From Novosphingobium arvoryzae (GTDB lineage: Bacteria > Pseudomonadota > Alphaproteobacteria > Sphingomonadales > Sphingomonadaceae), in assembly GCF_014652615.1 (NCBI RefSeq), contig NZ_BMZD01000001.1:145962-209961 (forward strand): 64,000 bases of DNA. The letters run 5' to 3'. Made by a program: the position numbers and the translations under genes. The notes below the pieces were generated by a model. That model searched no databases. It worked only from the letters and a program-made list of their open reading frames with translations, and was not told the origin of the DNA. Numbering within the stretch: position 1 is the first letter of the stretch; each line of letters starts with the position of its first letter. Of this stretch, positions 8,593-17,333 are shown piece after piece.

Positions 8593-10075
8593 GCCCGGTC
8601 CCCGTTCCTATGATGATGAATACAATGCTGGCGGGCTGGTAGCGAAGGAAGCGTCCGGGGACAACGCTGCCGCGCTCTCCGTCAGCGAGATTTCCGCCGC
8701 GTTGAAGCGCGTGGTCGAGGACCGGTTCGGCTTTGTCCGCATCCGGGGGGAGCTGTCGGGCGTCAAGCGCGCCGCATCCGGCCACCTCTACCTGTCGATG
8801 AAGGACGAGAATGCCCGGATCGACGGGGTGATGTGGCGCGGCAATGCCCAGCGCCTGTCGTTCCTGCCGGAAGACGGCGTGGAAGTGATCGCGACCGGCA
8901 AGCTGACGACGTATCCCGGCCGCTCGAACTACCAGATCGTGATCGACCGGATGGAGATTGCGGGCGAAGGCGCGCTGCTGGCGCTGCTGGCCAGAACCAA
9001 GGCCCGGCTGGAGGCCGAGGGGCTGTTCGATCCCGCGCGCAAGCGGGCGATGCCCTTCCTGCCGCGCGTGATCGGCGTGGTCACGTCGCCGACCGGCGCG
9101 GTGATTCGCGACATCCTGCACCGGCTCGCGGACCGCTTCCCCAGCCATGTGCTGGTCTGGCCCGTGCTGGTCCAGGGGCAGGGTGCGGCGGAGCAGGTGG
9201 CGGCGGCCGTGCGCGGGTTTGGCGCGATCGCGCCCGGCGGGCCGGTGCCGCGACCGGACCTCGTGATCGTCGCGCGCGGTGGCGGCTCGATCGAGGACTT
9301 GTGGTCCTTCAACGAGGAAGTGGTCGTCCGTGCCATCGCGGCTTGCCCGATCCCGATCATTTCGGCGGTCGGCCACGAAACCGATACAACGCTGGCCGAT
9401 TTTGCCGCCGATGTGCGCGCGCCCACGCCCACGGCGGCGGCGGAAATGGCGGTGCCGGTGCGTGAGGATTTGCTGGCGCAACTGGGCGAACTGGCGCTGC
9501 GCACCCGCCGTGCGGTGGTGCGCCCGGTCAAGCTGGGGCGCGAACGGCTGGCCGTGCGGGCGGAGCGCCTGCCGCGTCCCGAAGCCTTGCTCAGCGCCCA
9601 GGCCCAGCGGCTGGATGACTTGGCGGAACGCTTGCGGCGTGGCTTGCGGGACCGCACCGTGGTGGCCCGCCAGGCGCTTCAGGCCGATGCCGCGCGGCTC
9701 TCTGCCCCGCTGCTGCTGGCGCGGGTGGAGCGGGCGCGCGACCGGCTCGGCGCGGCGCGGCTGACGCCTGCACTGGTTACGCAGCGGATCGCCGCCGGGC
9801 AGGAGCGGTTGCAGGCGCTGGCGCGGCTCGCCGCCTCGCTCAACCCCGACCGGGTGCTGGAGCGCGGTTATGTGCGGGTGACGGCGGCGGATGGCCGGAC
9901 GGTGATTTCCCGCGCGGCGGCGGCGGGCGAAGCGGCGCTGGAACTGCACTTCCGCGATGGCGTGCTGGCGGTGACGCCGGGCGAAGCGGCACTCCAGCCC
10001 GCCGCGCCCCGGCCCCGCCCTGTCGCGAAACCCGGCCCGAAGCCCCCGCCGCCCGAGCAGGGCAAATTGCTCTGA
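8591..10075 (+). CDS. xseA: XseA, exodeoxyribonuclease VII large subunit
   Basis: Large subunit (494 aa) of the single-strand-specific ExoVII nuclease used in repair. The N-terminal OB-fold is at about residues 25-125 ('[25 protein letters not shown]' region); the catalytic domain follows with '[13 protein letters not shown]', '[12 protein letters not shown]', '[13 protein letters not shown]' and '[10 protein letters not shown]', all hallmarks of XseA. ATG 8591 is chosen because an AGGA lies seven bases upstream and the N-terminus then matches sphingomonad XseA; the frame is open further upstream inside purD. xseB is not nearby. Confidence 0.96.
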   Translation: MPGPRSYDDEYNAGGLVAKEASGDNAAALSVSEISAALKRVVEDRFGFVRIRGELSGVKRAASGHLYLSMKDENARIDGVMWRGNAQRLSFLPEDGVEVIATGKLTTYPGRSNYQIVIDRMEIAGEGALLALLARTKARLEAEGLFDPARKRAMPFLPRVIGVVTSPTGAVIRDILHRLADRFPSHVLVWPVLVQGQGAAEQVAAAVRGFGAIAPGGPVPRPDLVIVARGGGSIEDLWSFNEEVVVRAIAACPIPIISAVGHETDTTLADFAADVRAPTPTAAAEMAVPVREDLLAQLGELALRTRRAVVRPVKLGRERLAVRAERLPRPEALLSAQAQRLDDLAERLRRGLRDRTVVARQALQADAARLSAPLLLARVERARDRLGAARLTPALVTQRIAAGQERLQALARLAASLNPDRVLERGYVRVTAADGRTVISRAAAAGEAALELHFRDGVLAVTPGEAALQPAAPRPRPVAKPGPKPPPPEQGKLL

Positions 10076-10101
10076 CGGCCAAGCCGGGTTAGGATGGAGC
10101 C

Positions 10102-10305
10102 ATGTTGATGTCTCCTTCCGATCGCGCCGCCACCCTGTTCTACCAGCCGAACGGCTTTCGCGTGCTGACCCCGGGCAAGTTCGTCACTTGCGCGGTATCG
10201 GGCGAGGCTATTGCGCTCGACGCGCTGCGCTACTGGTGCGTGGAGCGGCAGGAGGCCTATGCCAGCCCTGACCTCGCGACACGGCGGCTGCTCGGCGGGG
10301 CGTGA
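10102..10305 (+). CDS. DUF2093 domain protein
   Basis: A 67-aa protein of the alphaproteobacterial DUF2093 family. Its conserved features are visible: 'YQPNGFRVLTPG', 'FVTCAVSG' with a Cys, and 'LDALRYWCVERQEAYAS'. The Cys and aromatic residues suggest a small, possibly metal-binding domain, but the function is unknown. It sits 26 bases after xseA and its TGA overlaps the start of the M23 peptidase, so the three genes are likely co-transcribed. Confidence 0.88.
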   Translation: MLMSPSDRAATLFYQPNGFRVLTPGKFVTCAVSGEAIALDALRYWCVERQEAYASPDLATRRLLGGA

Positions 10306-11141
10306 TGCGCGCCCTGGCGCTGGGGGTTGCGCTGTTCGCTGCGGTTTCGGCGGCGACTGCGACAGCGCAGTCTGCCGATCTGGCGCTGGCGGGCGAACTG
10401 ACGCAGGGCGGCTGGGCGCGCGGGATTGCGCCGCGCGCGGTTGTTGCCATCAGTCTGAATGACCAGCCAGTGGCAATCGCGCCAGATGGCCGGTTCCTGC
10501 TGGCGTTTGATCGCGATGCCGCGGCGGCGGCGCAGCTGACCTTGCGGTATGCCGATGGCCGGGCAGAGCGGCGGGAATTGGCGATTGCGCCGCGGGCCTG
10601 GCAGATCGAGCGGGTTGGCGTGGGGCTGCGGCCCGGCACCGCGCCCAGCGCCGAATGGGCCGCGCGGCGGGCCGGGGAGCTGGCGCAGATCAAGGCGGCG
10701 CGGGCGCTGGACCATCCGGTGCAGGGCTGGCGGCAGGGGTTCATCTGGCCGGTAAAAGGGCGGCTTTCCGGGCGGTTCGGGTCGCAGCGGATCTATAACG
10801 GGGTGCCGGGCAGCTATCATTCCGGGCTGGACATCGCGACGGGGGGCAGCGGCACGCCGTTCGTTGCGCCGGCGGACGGGGTGGTGATTCTGGCGGCGCA
10901 AAGCCCGTTTTCGCTGGAGGGGCGGCTGTTGATGATCGATCACGGCATGGGCCTGAACAGCGCGTTCCTGCACTGCTCCGAACTGGCCGTGAAGACCGGT
11001 GACACGGTCCGCCAGGGGCAATACATCGGCCGGATCGGCGCCACCGGACGGGCAACGGGGCCACACCTGCACTGGTCGATCAAATGGCGCGATTCCCGGC
11101 TCGATCCCCTGCTGTTCACGGGGCCGATGCTGCCGCGCTGA
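10305..11141 (+). CDS. M23-family murein endopeptidase, exported
   Basis: A 278-aa periplasmic peptidase expected to cut peptidoglycan cross-bridges. It has a cleavable signal peptide (to about residue 22, 'TATAQS') and an N-terminal beta-rich region of unknown role. The LytM/M23 domain at the C-terminus has zinc ligands in 'HSGLDIA' (about residues 170-176) and 'HLHWSI' (about 250-255), so the catalytic site looks intact. ATG 10305 overlaps the DUF2093 stop; a GTG three bases earlier is equally possible. Confidence 0.92.
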   Translation: MRALALGVALFAAVSAATATAQSADLALAGELTQGGWARGIAPRAVVAISLNDQPVAIAPDGRFLLAFDRDAAAAAQLTLRYADGRAERRELAIAPRAWQIERVGVGLRPGTAPSAEWAARRAGELAQIKAARALDHPVQGWRQGFIWPVKGRLSGRFGSQRIYNGVPGSYHSGLDIATGGSGTPFVAPADGVVILAAQSPFSLEGRLLMIDHGMGLNSAFLHCSELAVKTGDTVRQGQYIGRIGATGRATGPHLHWSIKWRDSRLDPLLFTGPMLPR

Positions 11142-11195
11142 TCGTTTCATCCGTAACAGAGCGCTGCCGGGCGCTCCCACCTCCACCAATGTAAG

Positions 11196-11290
11196 TTGCG
11201 CAATTTTCATAAAGTGCGCAAAAATATTGCGCATGGGCCACAAGGCTGTGGCTTCGTTGCCACAGCAACTACAGCGAATGTTGCAACTGC
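11196..11290 (+). promoter_or_regulatory. Structured leader with triple TGCGCA and alternative hairpins before the TonB receptor
   Basis: The 294 bases between the M23 gene and the receptor hold no convincing gene. Three TGCGCA palindromes occur at 11197-11202, 11215-11220 and 11228-11233. Next come GCCACA (11237-11242), TGTGGC (11247-11252) and GCCACA (11259-11264): the middle element can pair with either flank but not both. GTTGC-CACA-GCAAC (11256-11269) and a GTTGCAAC palindrome follow. The layout is compatible with operators plus an attenuator-like RNA leader. No known riboswitch family is recognised. Function is inferred only. Confidence 0.4.
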
Positions 11291-11435
11291 GTGAAAATGC
11301 TTTGCCCCTCCTCTCGCATTTCGTCATTGCGCGCCCATCTATCTGCCAGTTTGGCGGGGGTATTCCCTGTTCAGGTGGCAGAGCGATCAGGAATCCGCGC
11401 GGACTTGTCCGCGGGATCTACAGAGGGACTGACCT

Positions 11436-14400
11436 GTGAAAACCACCAAGAAATCGCTCCTTTCGAGCGCGACTTATCTGCAGTCGCTGGCACTCGTGGG
11501 CGGCGCTGCTGCGCTGCTGTCCTCGACCGCCGCGTTCGCGCAGGATGCCGCTGAAGAAGACGCCGCCAGCGCTGACCAGACGATCGTCGTCACCGGCTCG
11601 CTGATTCGCAACCCGAACCTGTCGGCTTCGGCTCCGGTCGCCACCATCGGCGCCCAGGAACTGGAACTGCGCCAGTCGAACAACGCTGAAGAAGTTCTGC
11701 GCACCCTGCCGGGCGCCGTGCCCAGCATCGGTTCGTCGGTGAACAACGGCAACGGTGGTTCGTCCTACGTCAACCTGCGTGGCCTCGGCTCGAACCGCAA
11801 CATCGTCCTGCTCGACGGCAACCGCATTGTCCCGGCTGACCTCGTTGGCCGCGTCGACCTCAACAACATCCCGCTCGCCCTCGTTCAGCGCACCGACGTG
11901 CTGACCGGTGGTGCAAGCTCGACCTATGGCGCTGACGCCATCTCGGGCGTGGTGAACTTCATCACCAAGCAGGACTTCGCTGGCATGGAAGCCACCGTTT
12001 CCGAACAGATCACCCAGCGCGGTGACGGCAACGTGTTCCGCGCCGACCTGACCATGGGCGCCAACTTCGACGACGGCCGCGGCAACGCCGTGCTGTCGCT
12101 GGGCTACCAGAACCAGAAGGAAGTTTACTTCGGTGGCGACCGTCCGTTCTCGACCCTGACGCTGGAATCGTATGACGAATTCTTCGTCGCCGGCCAGGGT
12201 TCGTCGACCACGTCGCCCTCGCGCTTCGACATCGGTGGCGGTCGTACCCCGCAGCAGGTTTCGCGCGATGGTACCGGTCTGAGCAACTACTATCAGGCGT
12301 TCAACTTCAACCCGTACAACGTGTTCCAGACGCCGTTTGAGCGTTTCAACATGTACGGTCAGGCCCGTTATGAAGTGGCGGACAACATCGAAGTCTATGC
12401 CCGTGGCATGTACTCGAACAACACCGTCGAAACCATCATCGCTCCGTCGGGCGTGTTCGGTTCGGCTGTGACCGTGCCGGTCTCGAACCCGTTCATGACC
12501 GCCGCTCAGCGCGCCTACCTCTGCTCCAACGCCGACACCAACCCGGGCGTTTCCGGGAACCAGACCCTGACTGCCGCCGAGTGCTCGGCAGCAAGCACGG
12601 CGAGCAAGTTCTTGGCGAACGGTGCCGCCAACCCGGATTACCGTGAATTCACGTTTGGTCTGCGTCGCCGCACCACCGAAACCGGTCCGCGTATTTCGAA
12701 CTACAACAGCCAGGTATTCGATTTCCGCGCCGGCGTGCGTGGCAACATCACCGACGCGATCCAGTTCGACGTTTCGGCCTCGCACGGTGAATCGAAGAAG
12801 CTGCAGACCATCCAGAACTACGTGCTGCTGTCGCGCGTCCGTCAGGCCCTGCTGGCAACCAGCACCGGTGCTTGCCAGAACACGGCCAATGGCTGCGTTC
12901 CGCTGAACATCTTCGGTCCGGACGGCTCGATCACTTCGGCGATGTCGGACTTCATCAGCGACGCTGCGACCGTTCAGGAAAACACCAAGCTGGACCAGGT
13001 CAAGGCGATCATCAGCGGCGACACCGGCATTTCCTCGCCGTGGGCGGCTGAAGGCATCAACTTCGCAGCTGGTGCGGAATACCGTCGTTATGCAGCGCAG
13101 CAGTCGTCGGACGTGCTGGCCAAGACCCCGGGTGAACTCGGCGGTGCTGGCGGTGCGGCTCCGGACATCAACGGTGGTTACGAAGTCTATGAAGGCTTCG
13201 GCGAACTGATCCTGCCGATCGCTTCGGACATGCCCGGCATCCACGAGCTGACCGTTGAAGCTGGTATCCGTCAGTCGCACTACAAGATCGCGGCTGCTGG
13301 CAACCCGACCTTCGACACCACCACCTGGAAGGTGGCTGGTACCTGGGCTCCGGTTCCGGACTTCAAGGTTCGCGGCAACTATCAGCGCGCCGTCCGCGCC
13401 CCGAACATCGGCGAACTGTTCTCGCCGGTCTCGACGGGCCTGACCAACCTCGGCACCGATCCGTGCCAGGGCTTGGCTCCGCTGTCGAGTGCTGACCTGC
13501 GCGCGGTCTGCATCGCGCAGGGTGCCCCGGCTGACGTGATCGGCACGATCCAGGCCCCGACTGCTGGTCAGGCCAACATCACTTCTGGTGGTAACCCGAA
13601 CGTGGGCCCGGAAACCGCGACCACCTGGTCGGCCGGTCTGGTCTTCACCCCGGCGTTCCTGCCGGGCTTCTCGGGCTCGATCGACTACTACAACATCAAG
13701 GTGAAGAGCGCGATCACCACCCCGACCCCGGGCGACCTGATTGCGGCTTGCTTCGACAACCTGTCGGCAGCAAGTGCCACGTCCTCGGCGTGCACCTCGA
13801 TCCGTCGCAACCCGATCACCGGCGGCCTCGACGGTGACCCGGCGACCACGGGCGGCCTGTTCGGCGTTCTGTCGAACCTCGGCGCGCTCGAAACCAGCGG
13901 CGTTGACTTGAACTTGGCTTACAGCACCAGCATTGGTACTGTGTTCGGCCAGGAAGGGCGTCTGTCGTTCTCGTTCAACGGAAACTACACGGCCGCTTCC
14001 AAGTTTAACGCCAACGCCGTTGCGGATCCTAGCGACGACGCTTTCCGTGAATGCGTGAACCAGTACTCGGTGAACTGCGGCTCGATCCAGCCGAAGTTCT
14101 CGTTCAGCCAGCGTTCGACGCTGGGCCTCGGCCCGGTTGACGTGTCGCTGCTGTGGCGCTGGGTCAACAAGGTGCGCTTTGAAGATGCGCAGCTTGAGTC
14201 TGACCTCGAAGCTGCAACCGATGCCGGTTGCACCGATCCGGCTGGTACGGATCCCGATGGCTGCATGGTCGATCCGCGCTTCCGCACGATCAAGGCCTAC
14301 AGCTGGTTCGACCTGACGACCCGCTTCGAAGTGTCGAAGAACTTCGACCTGACGATGTCGGTGTTCAACCTGTTCGACAAGAAGCCGCCGGTTGTTGGTG

Positions 14401-14501
14401 GCACCGTGGGTTCGACCTCGTACAACGGTGGTAACACCTACCCGTCGTCCTACGACGCGCTGGGTCGCCGTTTCGCGGTGAGCGCTCGCCTGAAGTTCTA
14501 G
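11436..14501 (+). CDS. Large TonB-dependent outer-membrane receptor
   Basis: A 1021-aa TonB-dependent receptor for active uptake of an unknown ligand. A long signal peptide ends at 'AFAQ' (about residue 36); a TonB-box-like 'DQTIVVTG' (47-54) precedes the plug domain (about 60-175, with 'NLRGLGSNRNIVLLDGNRI' and 'GGASSTYGADAISGVVNF'). The remainder is a 22-strand barrel ending in 'VSARLKF' with the terminal Phe. All 12 cysteines fall in six close pairs, likely in surface loops. Codon use is that of an abundant protein (GCT, GGT, CGT, AAC). Start is a GTG after AGAGGG. It is followed by a strong terminator and, beyond, by the sulfotransferase-like and AspH genes. Confidence 0.95.
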   Translation: MKTTKKSLLSSATYLQSLALVGGAAALLSSTAAFAQDAAEEDAASADQTIVVTGSLIRNPNLSASAPVATIGAQELELRQSNNAEEVLRTLPGAVPSIGSSVNNGNGGSSYVNLRGLGSNRNIVLLDGNRIVPADLVGRVDLNNIPLALVQRTDVLTGGASSTYGADAISGVVNFITKQDFAGMEATVSEQITQRGDGNVFRADLTMGANFDDGRGNAVLSLGYQNQKEVYFGGDRPFSTLTLESYDEFFVAGQGSSTTSPSRFDIGGGRTPQQVSRDGTGLSNYYQAFNFNPYNVFQTPFERFNMYGQARYEVADNIEVYARGMYSNNTVETIIAPSGVFGSAVTVPVSNPFMTAAQRAYLCSNADTNPGVSGNQTLTAAECSAASTASKFLANGAANPDYREFTFGLRRRTTETGPRISNYNSQVFDFRAGVRGNITDAIQFDVSASHGESKKLQTIQNYVLLSRVRQALLATSTGACQNTANGCVPLNIFGPDGSITSAMSDFISDAATVQENTKLDQVKAIISGDTGISSPWAAEGINFAAGAEYRRYAAQQSSDVLAKTPGELGGAGGAAPDINGGYEVYEGFGELILPIASDMPGIHELTVEAGIRQSHYKIAAAGNPTFDTTTWKVAGTWAPVPDFKVRGNYQRAVRAPNIGELFSPVSTGLTNLGTDPCQGLAPLSSADLRAVCIAQGAPADVIGTIQAPTAGQANITSGGNPNVGPETATTWSAGLVFTPAFLPGFSGSIDYYNIKVKSAITTPTPGDLIAACFDNLSAASATSSACTSIRRNPITGGLDGDPATTGGLFGVLSNLGALETSGVDLNLAYSTSIGTVFGQEGRLSFSFNGNYTAASKFNANAVADPSDDAFRECVNQYSVNCGSIQPKFSFSQRSTLGLGPVDVSLLWRWVNKVRFEDAQLESDLEAATDAGCTDPAGTDPDGCMVDPRFRTIKAYSWFDLTTRFEVSKNFDLTMSVFNLFDKKPPVVGGTVGSTSYNGGNTYPSSYDALGRRFAVSARLKF

Positions 14502-14526
14502 TCCTTAGACTTCAGTCAAACCAATC

Positions 14527-14556
14527 GGGGGCGGGCAGCAATGCTCGCCCCCTTTT
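14527..14556 (+). terminator. Intrinsic terminator of the TonB receptor gene
   Basis: An 11-bp stem (GGGGGCGGGCA with TGCTCGCCCCC, one G-T pair) closes a GCAA tetraloop and is followed by TTTTGTTG. It lies 26 bases after the receptor stop codon. Confidence 0.9.
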
Positions 14557-14645
14557 GTTGGTGGGCAGTGCGCAGCAAGCCCGCTCAAGTTCGGGGTGAC
14601 GTTGGATTTTTATGCTGTGCGGAGTCGGTTGGCCGCGTGGCGGCG

Positions 14646-15668
14646 CTAGCCCAGCAGCGGGTGCGGCAGGTCCATCGCCAGCCCGTTGGCTTCCGCCACG
14701 GCCTGCGCCCAGACCATCACCTTGTCGATCTCGTCGCCATGCGCCCGCCGCGCCTCGGCATATTCCTCCGCGCGCTGTGCCGCATCGAAGGCTGCGCCGG
14801 ACTTGGAATGGCGGGTAAAGGCCGGCCCGCCCGCCATTGCGGCCAGATCGGCGGGGCTGGCATTCAGCCCGTAATGCCGCGTGGCGGCGGTCAGCACGGC
14901 CAGCGGTTCGCGCGTCAGCGTTTCCGAATCAAGCGTGCGCACCCGGCCCGGTCCCAGCTTGCCCGCCAGCTGGTGGAACAGCGCGTGCTGCGCCAGCCAG
15001 CCTGTCGCGGCGACTTGCAGGTCGGTCTGGCGAAAATAGTCACGCGGGGCGAAACCCAGGTTGACGATGTTGTCCGTCAGGAACCCTTCCAGCAATTCGC
15101 GCACCCACAGGCGGCACCACAGCCCCTTGCGCACCACCGATACCAGGAACGTTTCCAGCGGGGCATGGAGCAGGATCGCCGGGGCATCGCCCCGAAGCGC
15201 CAGCAGCAGCTCTGCCAGCGGGTTCAGGATGTTGGACGGTTTGACGATCACCCGCTCGCCGGGCGCAAAGGGGCGGGCCAGCAGCCGAGTCGCGCTATCC
15301 GCCAGCCGGGCCACCGCCGTCGGGGGCGCGCCGCGCCGGCGAAAGCCGACCACATCGTTCAGCAGCACCGGCTCGCTCAGGCCCATGGCCACGCCGGGGC
15401 GGTCCAGCGCGGAGAGCAGCAGGGTCGATCCGCAGAACGCCGAATGGAACAGGAAACCCATCGGCTGCGGGGGGACCGCCGCCAGGCAGTCCGCCACCGG
15501 CACGTCATGGCGCGCGCAGTCCGGGCCCAGATATTCGTCGGTCAGGAACGGCGCGCTGCGGTGATCGGCGCGCGCGACGTGCTGAAACTGAATGCGGTCC
15601 GTGCCTTCGACATGGCGGTGGGGCAGCCAAGCGGCATCGGCCAGAGCAAAGGGCGGGGTCTGGTTCAT
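14646..15668 (-). CDS. Sulfotransferase-like P-loop protein
   Basis: A 340-aa soluble protein. Residues 71-88 ('GFLFHSAFCGSTLLLSAL') resemble the PAPS 5'-phosphosulfate loop of the sulfotransferase fold, with Ser/Thr where the loop needs them, and 'VIVKPSNILNPLAELLL' resembles a later strand-helix of that fold. Family members of this kind sit beside TonB receptors and hydroxylases in sphingomonads and Caulobacter relatives. The substrate is unknown and the sulfotransferase call is by motif only. It is transcribed away from the divergent AspH-type gene (77 bases between starts), so both could share a regulatory region. Confidence 0.7.
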   Translation of the reverse strand: MNQTPPFALADAAWLPHRHVEGTDRIQFQHVARADHRSAPFLTDEYLGPDCARHDVPVADCLAAVPPQPMGFLFHSAFCGSTLLLSALDRPGVAMGLSEPVLLNDVVGFRRRGAPPTAVARLADSATRLLARPFAPGERVIVKPSNILNPLAELLLALRGDAPAILLHAPLETFLVSVVRKGLWCRLWVRELLEGFLTDNIVNLGFAPRDYFRQTDLQVAATGWLAQHALFHQLAGKLGPGRVRTLDSETLTREPLAVLTAATRHYGLNASPADLAAMAGGPAFTRHSKSGAAFDAAQRAEEYAEARRAHGDEIDKVMVWAQAVAEANGLAMDLPHPLLG

Positions 15669-15745
15669 CGTCCAAGCCTAGGGGGCGGGGCGCGGGGCCG
15701 CAACTGCCGCTTGCGGGCGCCGGGGCGCAGTCCTATCCATCGGCC

Positions 15746-16930
15746 ATGACCGATGCACCCGCCGATCCCGCCCGTCTGGAACAGGCCCGCGCCGCCAACG
15801 CCGCCGGGATGGCAGCCTTGCGGGCCGGCAACGGGGCAGAGGCCGCCGTGGCGTTCCGCCGAGCGCTGGAGGCTGATCCCGCCGCCGGGCCGCTGTGGCG
15901 CAACCTGGCCCATGCCGAGCGGCTGGCGGGCAATGACGTGGCAGAGCGGGCCGCGCTCGATCAGGCGCTGGCGCTCGACCGGACGGATTTCGTCGCCCAG
16001 CTGCGCAAGGCCCAGAACCTGGAACGCTGCGGGGCGGAGACAGAGGCGTTGGCGGCGTGGTCGGGCGCGCTGCAACTGGCGCAGGGAATTGCCAATCCGG
16101 TGCCGGGGCTGGCCGATGAACTGGCGGCGGGGCGCGCGTTCGTGGCTGCCGTGCAGCAGCGGCTGGGGGCCGGTGTGGATGCCGCGCTCGGCCCGCTGGA
16201 GCCGCAGCTGGACGAGACGGAGCGCCGCCGCATCCGCGCCTTTGCCGACCACGCGCTGGGGCGGCGGCAGGTGTTCTTCAACGAATGTGCGGGGGTCTAT
16301 TACCCGTTCCTGCCGGCCGACGAATACTTCGACGCGAAGCACTTCCCGTGGTTCGCGGAACTGGAAGCGGCGGTGGACGACATTCGCGGCGAGTTGCACG
16401 GGCTGCTGGCAGAGGGGAACCCGGCGATCATCCCCTATGTCCGCCTGGAAGAAGGCACGCCGCAGAACAAGTGGTCGTCGCTCAGCCACTCGCACGACTG
16501 GAGCGCCTGCTTCCTCTATGAATATGGCGTGCCGAACCAGCCGGTGCTGGACCGCTGCCCGAAAACCGCCGCCTTGCTGGCACGGCTGCCGCTGGCGCAG
16601 ATCCCCGGCAAGGCGCCCAACGCGTTCTTTTCCATGCTTAAGCCGCAGAGCGCGATTCCGCCGCACACCGGGGTGACCAATACCCGCGCGATCGTTCACC
16701 TGGGCCTGGACATCCCGCCCGGCTGCGGCTTTCGCGTCGGCGGGGAAACCCGCGAATGGCAGGAAGGCAAGGCCTTTGCCTTTGACGATTCGATCGACCA
16801 CGAGGCGTGGAACCACAGCGACGAGCGCCGCCACATCCTGATCATCGACACCTGGAACCCGCACCTGACCGCGCACGAGCAGGAAGCGATCGTCCGCTAC
16901 TTCGCGGCCACGGACCAGTCGCTGGGCTGA
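15746..16930 (+). CDS. TPR protein with aspartyl/asparaginyl beta-hydroxylase (AspH) domain
   Basis: A 394-aa cytosolic protein. Residues 1-110 hold TPR-like helical repeats ('AALRAGNGAEAAVAFRRALEADP'); residues about 195-385 form an AspH-family 2-oxoglutarate/Fe(II) dioxygenase domain. The two iron-binding histidines are clear: H307 in 'HTGVTNTR' and H352 in 'DDSIDHEAWN', followed by 'DTWNPHLT' as in animal AspH. Like that family it lacks the usual third Asp ligand. No signal peptide, so the target would be a cytosolic protein or peptide, possibly before export. Clustered with the sulfotransferase-like gene and the receptor. The target is unknown. Confidence 0.88.
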   Translation: MTDAPADPARLEQARAANAAGMAALRAGNGAEAAVAFRRALEADPAAGPLWRNLAHAERLAGNDVAERAALDQALALDRTDFVAQLRKAQNLERCGAETEALAAWSGALQLAQGIANPVPGLADELAAGRAFVAAVQQRLGAGVDAALGPLEPQLDETERRRIRAFADHALGRRQVFFNECAGVYYPFLPADEYFDAKHFPWFAELEAAVDDIRGELHGLLAEGNPAIIPYVRLEEGTPQNKWSSLSHSHDWSACFLYEYGVPNQPVLDRCPKTAALLARLPLAQIPGKAPNAFFSMLKPQSAIPPHTGVTNTRAIVHLGLDIPPGCGFRVGGETREWQEGKAFAFDDSIDHEAWNHSDERRHILIIDTWNPHLTAHEQEAIVRYFAATDQSLG

Positions 16931-17024
16931 ACTCATCGACGAACGGCATGCGGAGCGGCTTGCTGCATTGCGGCAAGCGGGTTAGAATCCTGACTTTGTT
17001 TCCTGGCCGGGAGTGCTACCCGCG

Positions 17025-17327
17025 ATGTCCCTATTGCTTGCCATTATTCTGACCGCCGGGTCCGGCGCCGCTGCCAACGTGCAGGTGGCCGAACCGAACC
17101 CCAGCAAGATGACCCGCGCCGAAATCCGCGCGCATAACGACAAGGTCGGAAAGGAACATCCGCTGTTCATCCGCTGCCGCCGCGATATCGAAATCGGCAC
17201 CCTGGCCAAGGCAAAGACCGTTTGCCGCACGACCCGTGACTGGGCCGAAGCCGATTACGCCGGCAATCGCACCGCGCGTGACACCGTGCGAATCCTGCAC
17301 GAAACCAACGGCAATATCGGCAACTAG
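17025..17327 (+). CDS. Small exported protein, unknown function
   Basis: A 100-aa protein with a short signal peptide ('LLLAIILTAGSGAAA') and a basic mature part with two Cys, 'IRCRRD' and 'TVCRTTRDW', likely disulfide-bonded in the periplasm. Sphingomonads carry several secreted proteins of this general look. The ATG at 17025 is preferred over a GTG four codons upstream, because the GGGAG lies at a workable distance from the ATG but touches the GTG. Confidence 0.7.
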   Translation: MSLLLAIILTAGSGAAANVQVAEPNPSKMTRAEIRAHNDKVGKEHPLFIRCRRDIEIGTLAKAKTVCRTTRDWAEADYAGNRTARDTVRILHETNGNIGN

Positions 17328-17333
17328 GCTGCC

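Noticed and set aside
7817..9949. A 710-codon open frame on the minus strand overlapping purD and xseA
   Set aside because: It is antisense to strongly conserved xseA and has Arg/Gly-rich, unconserved residues: a high-GC shadow.
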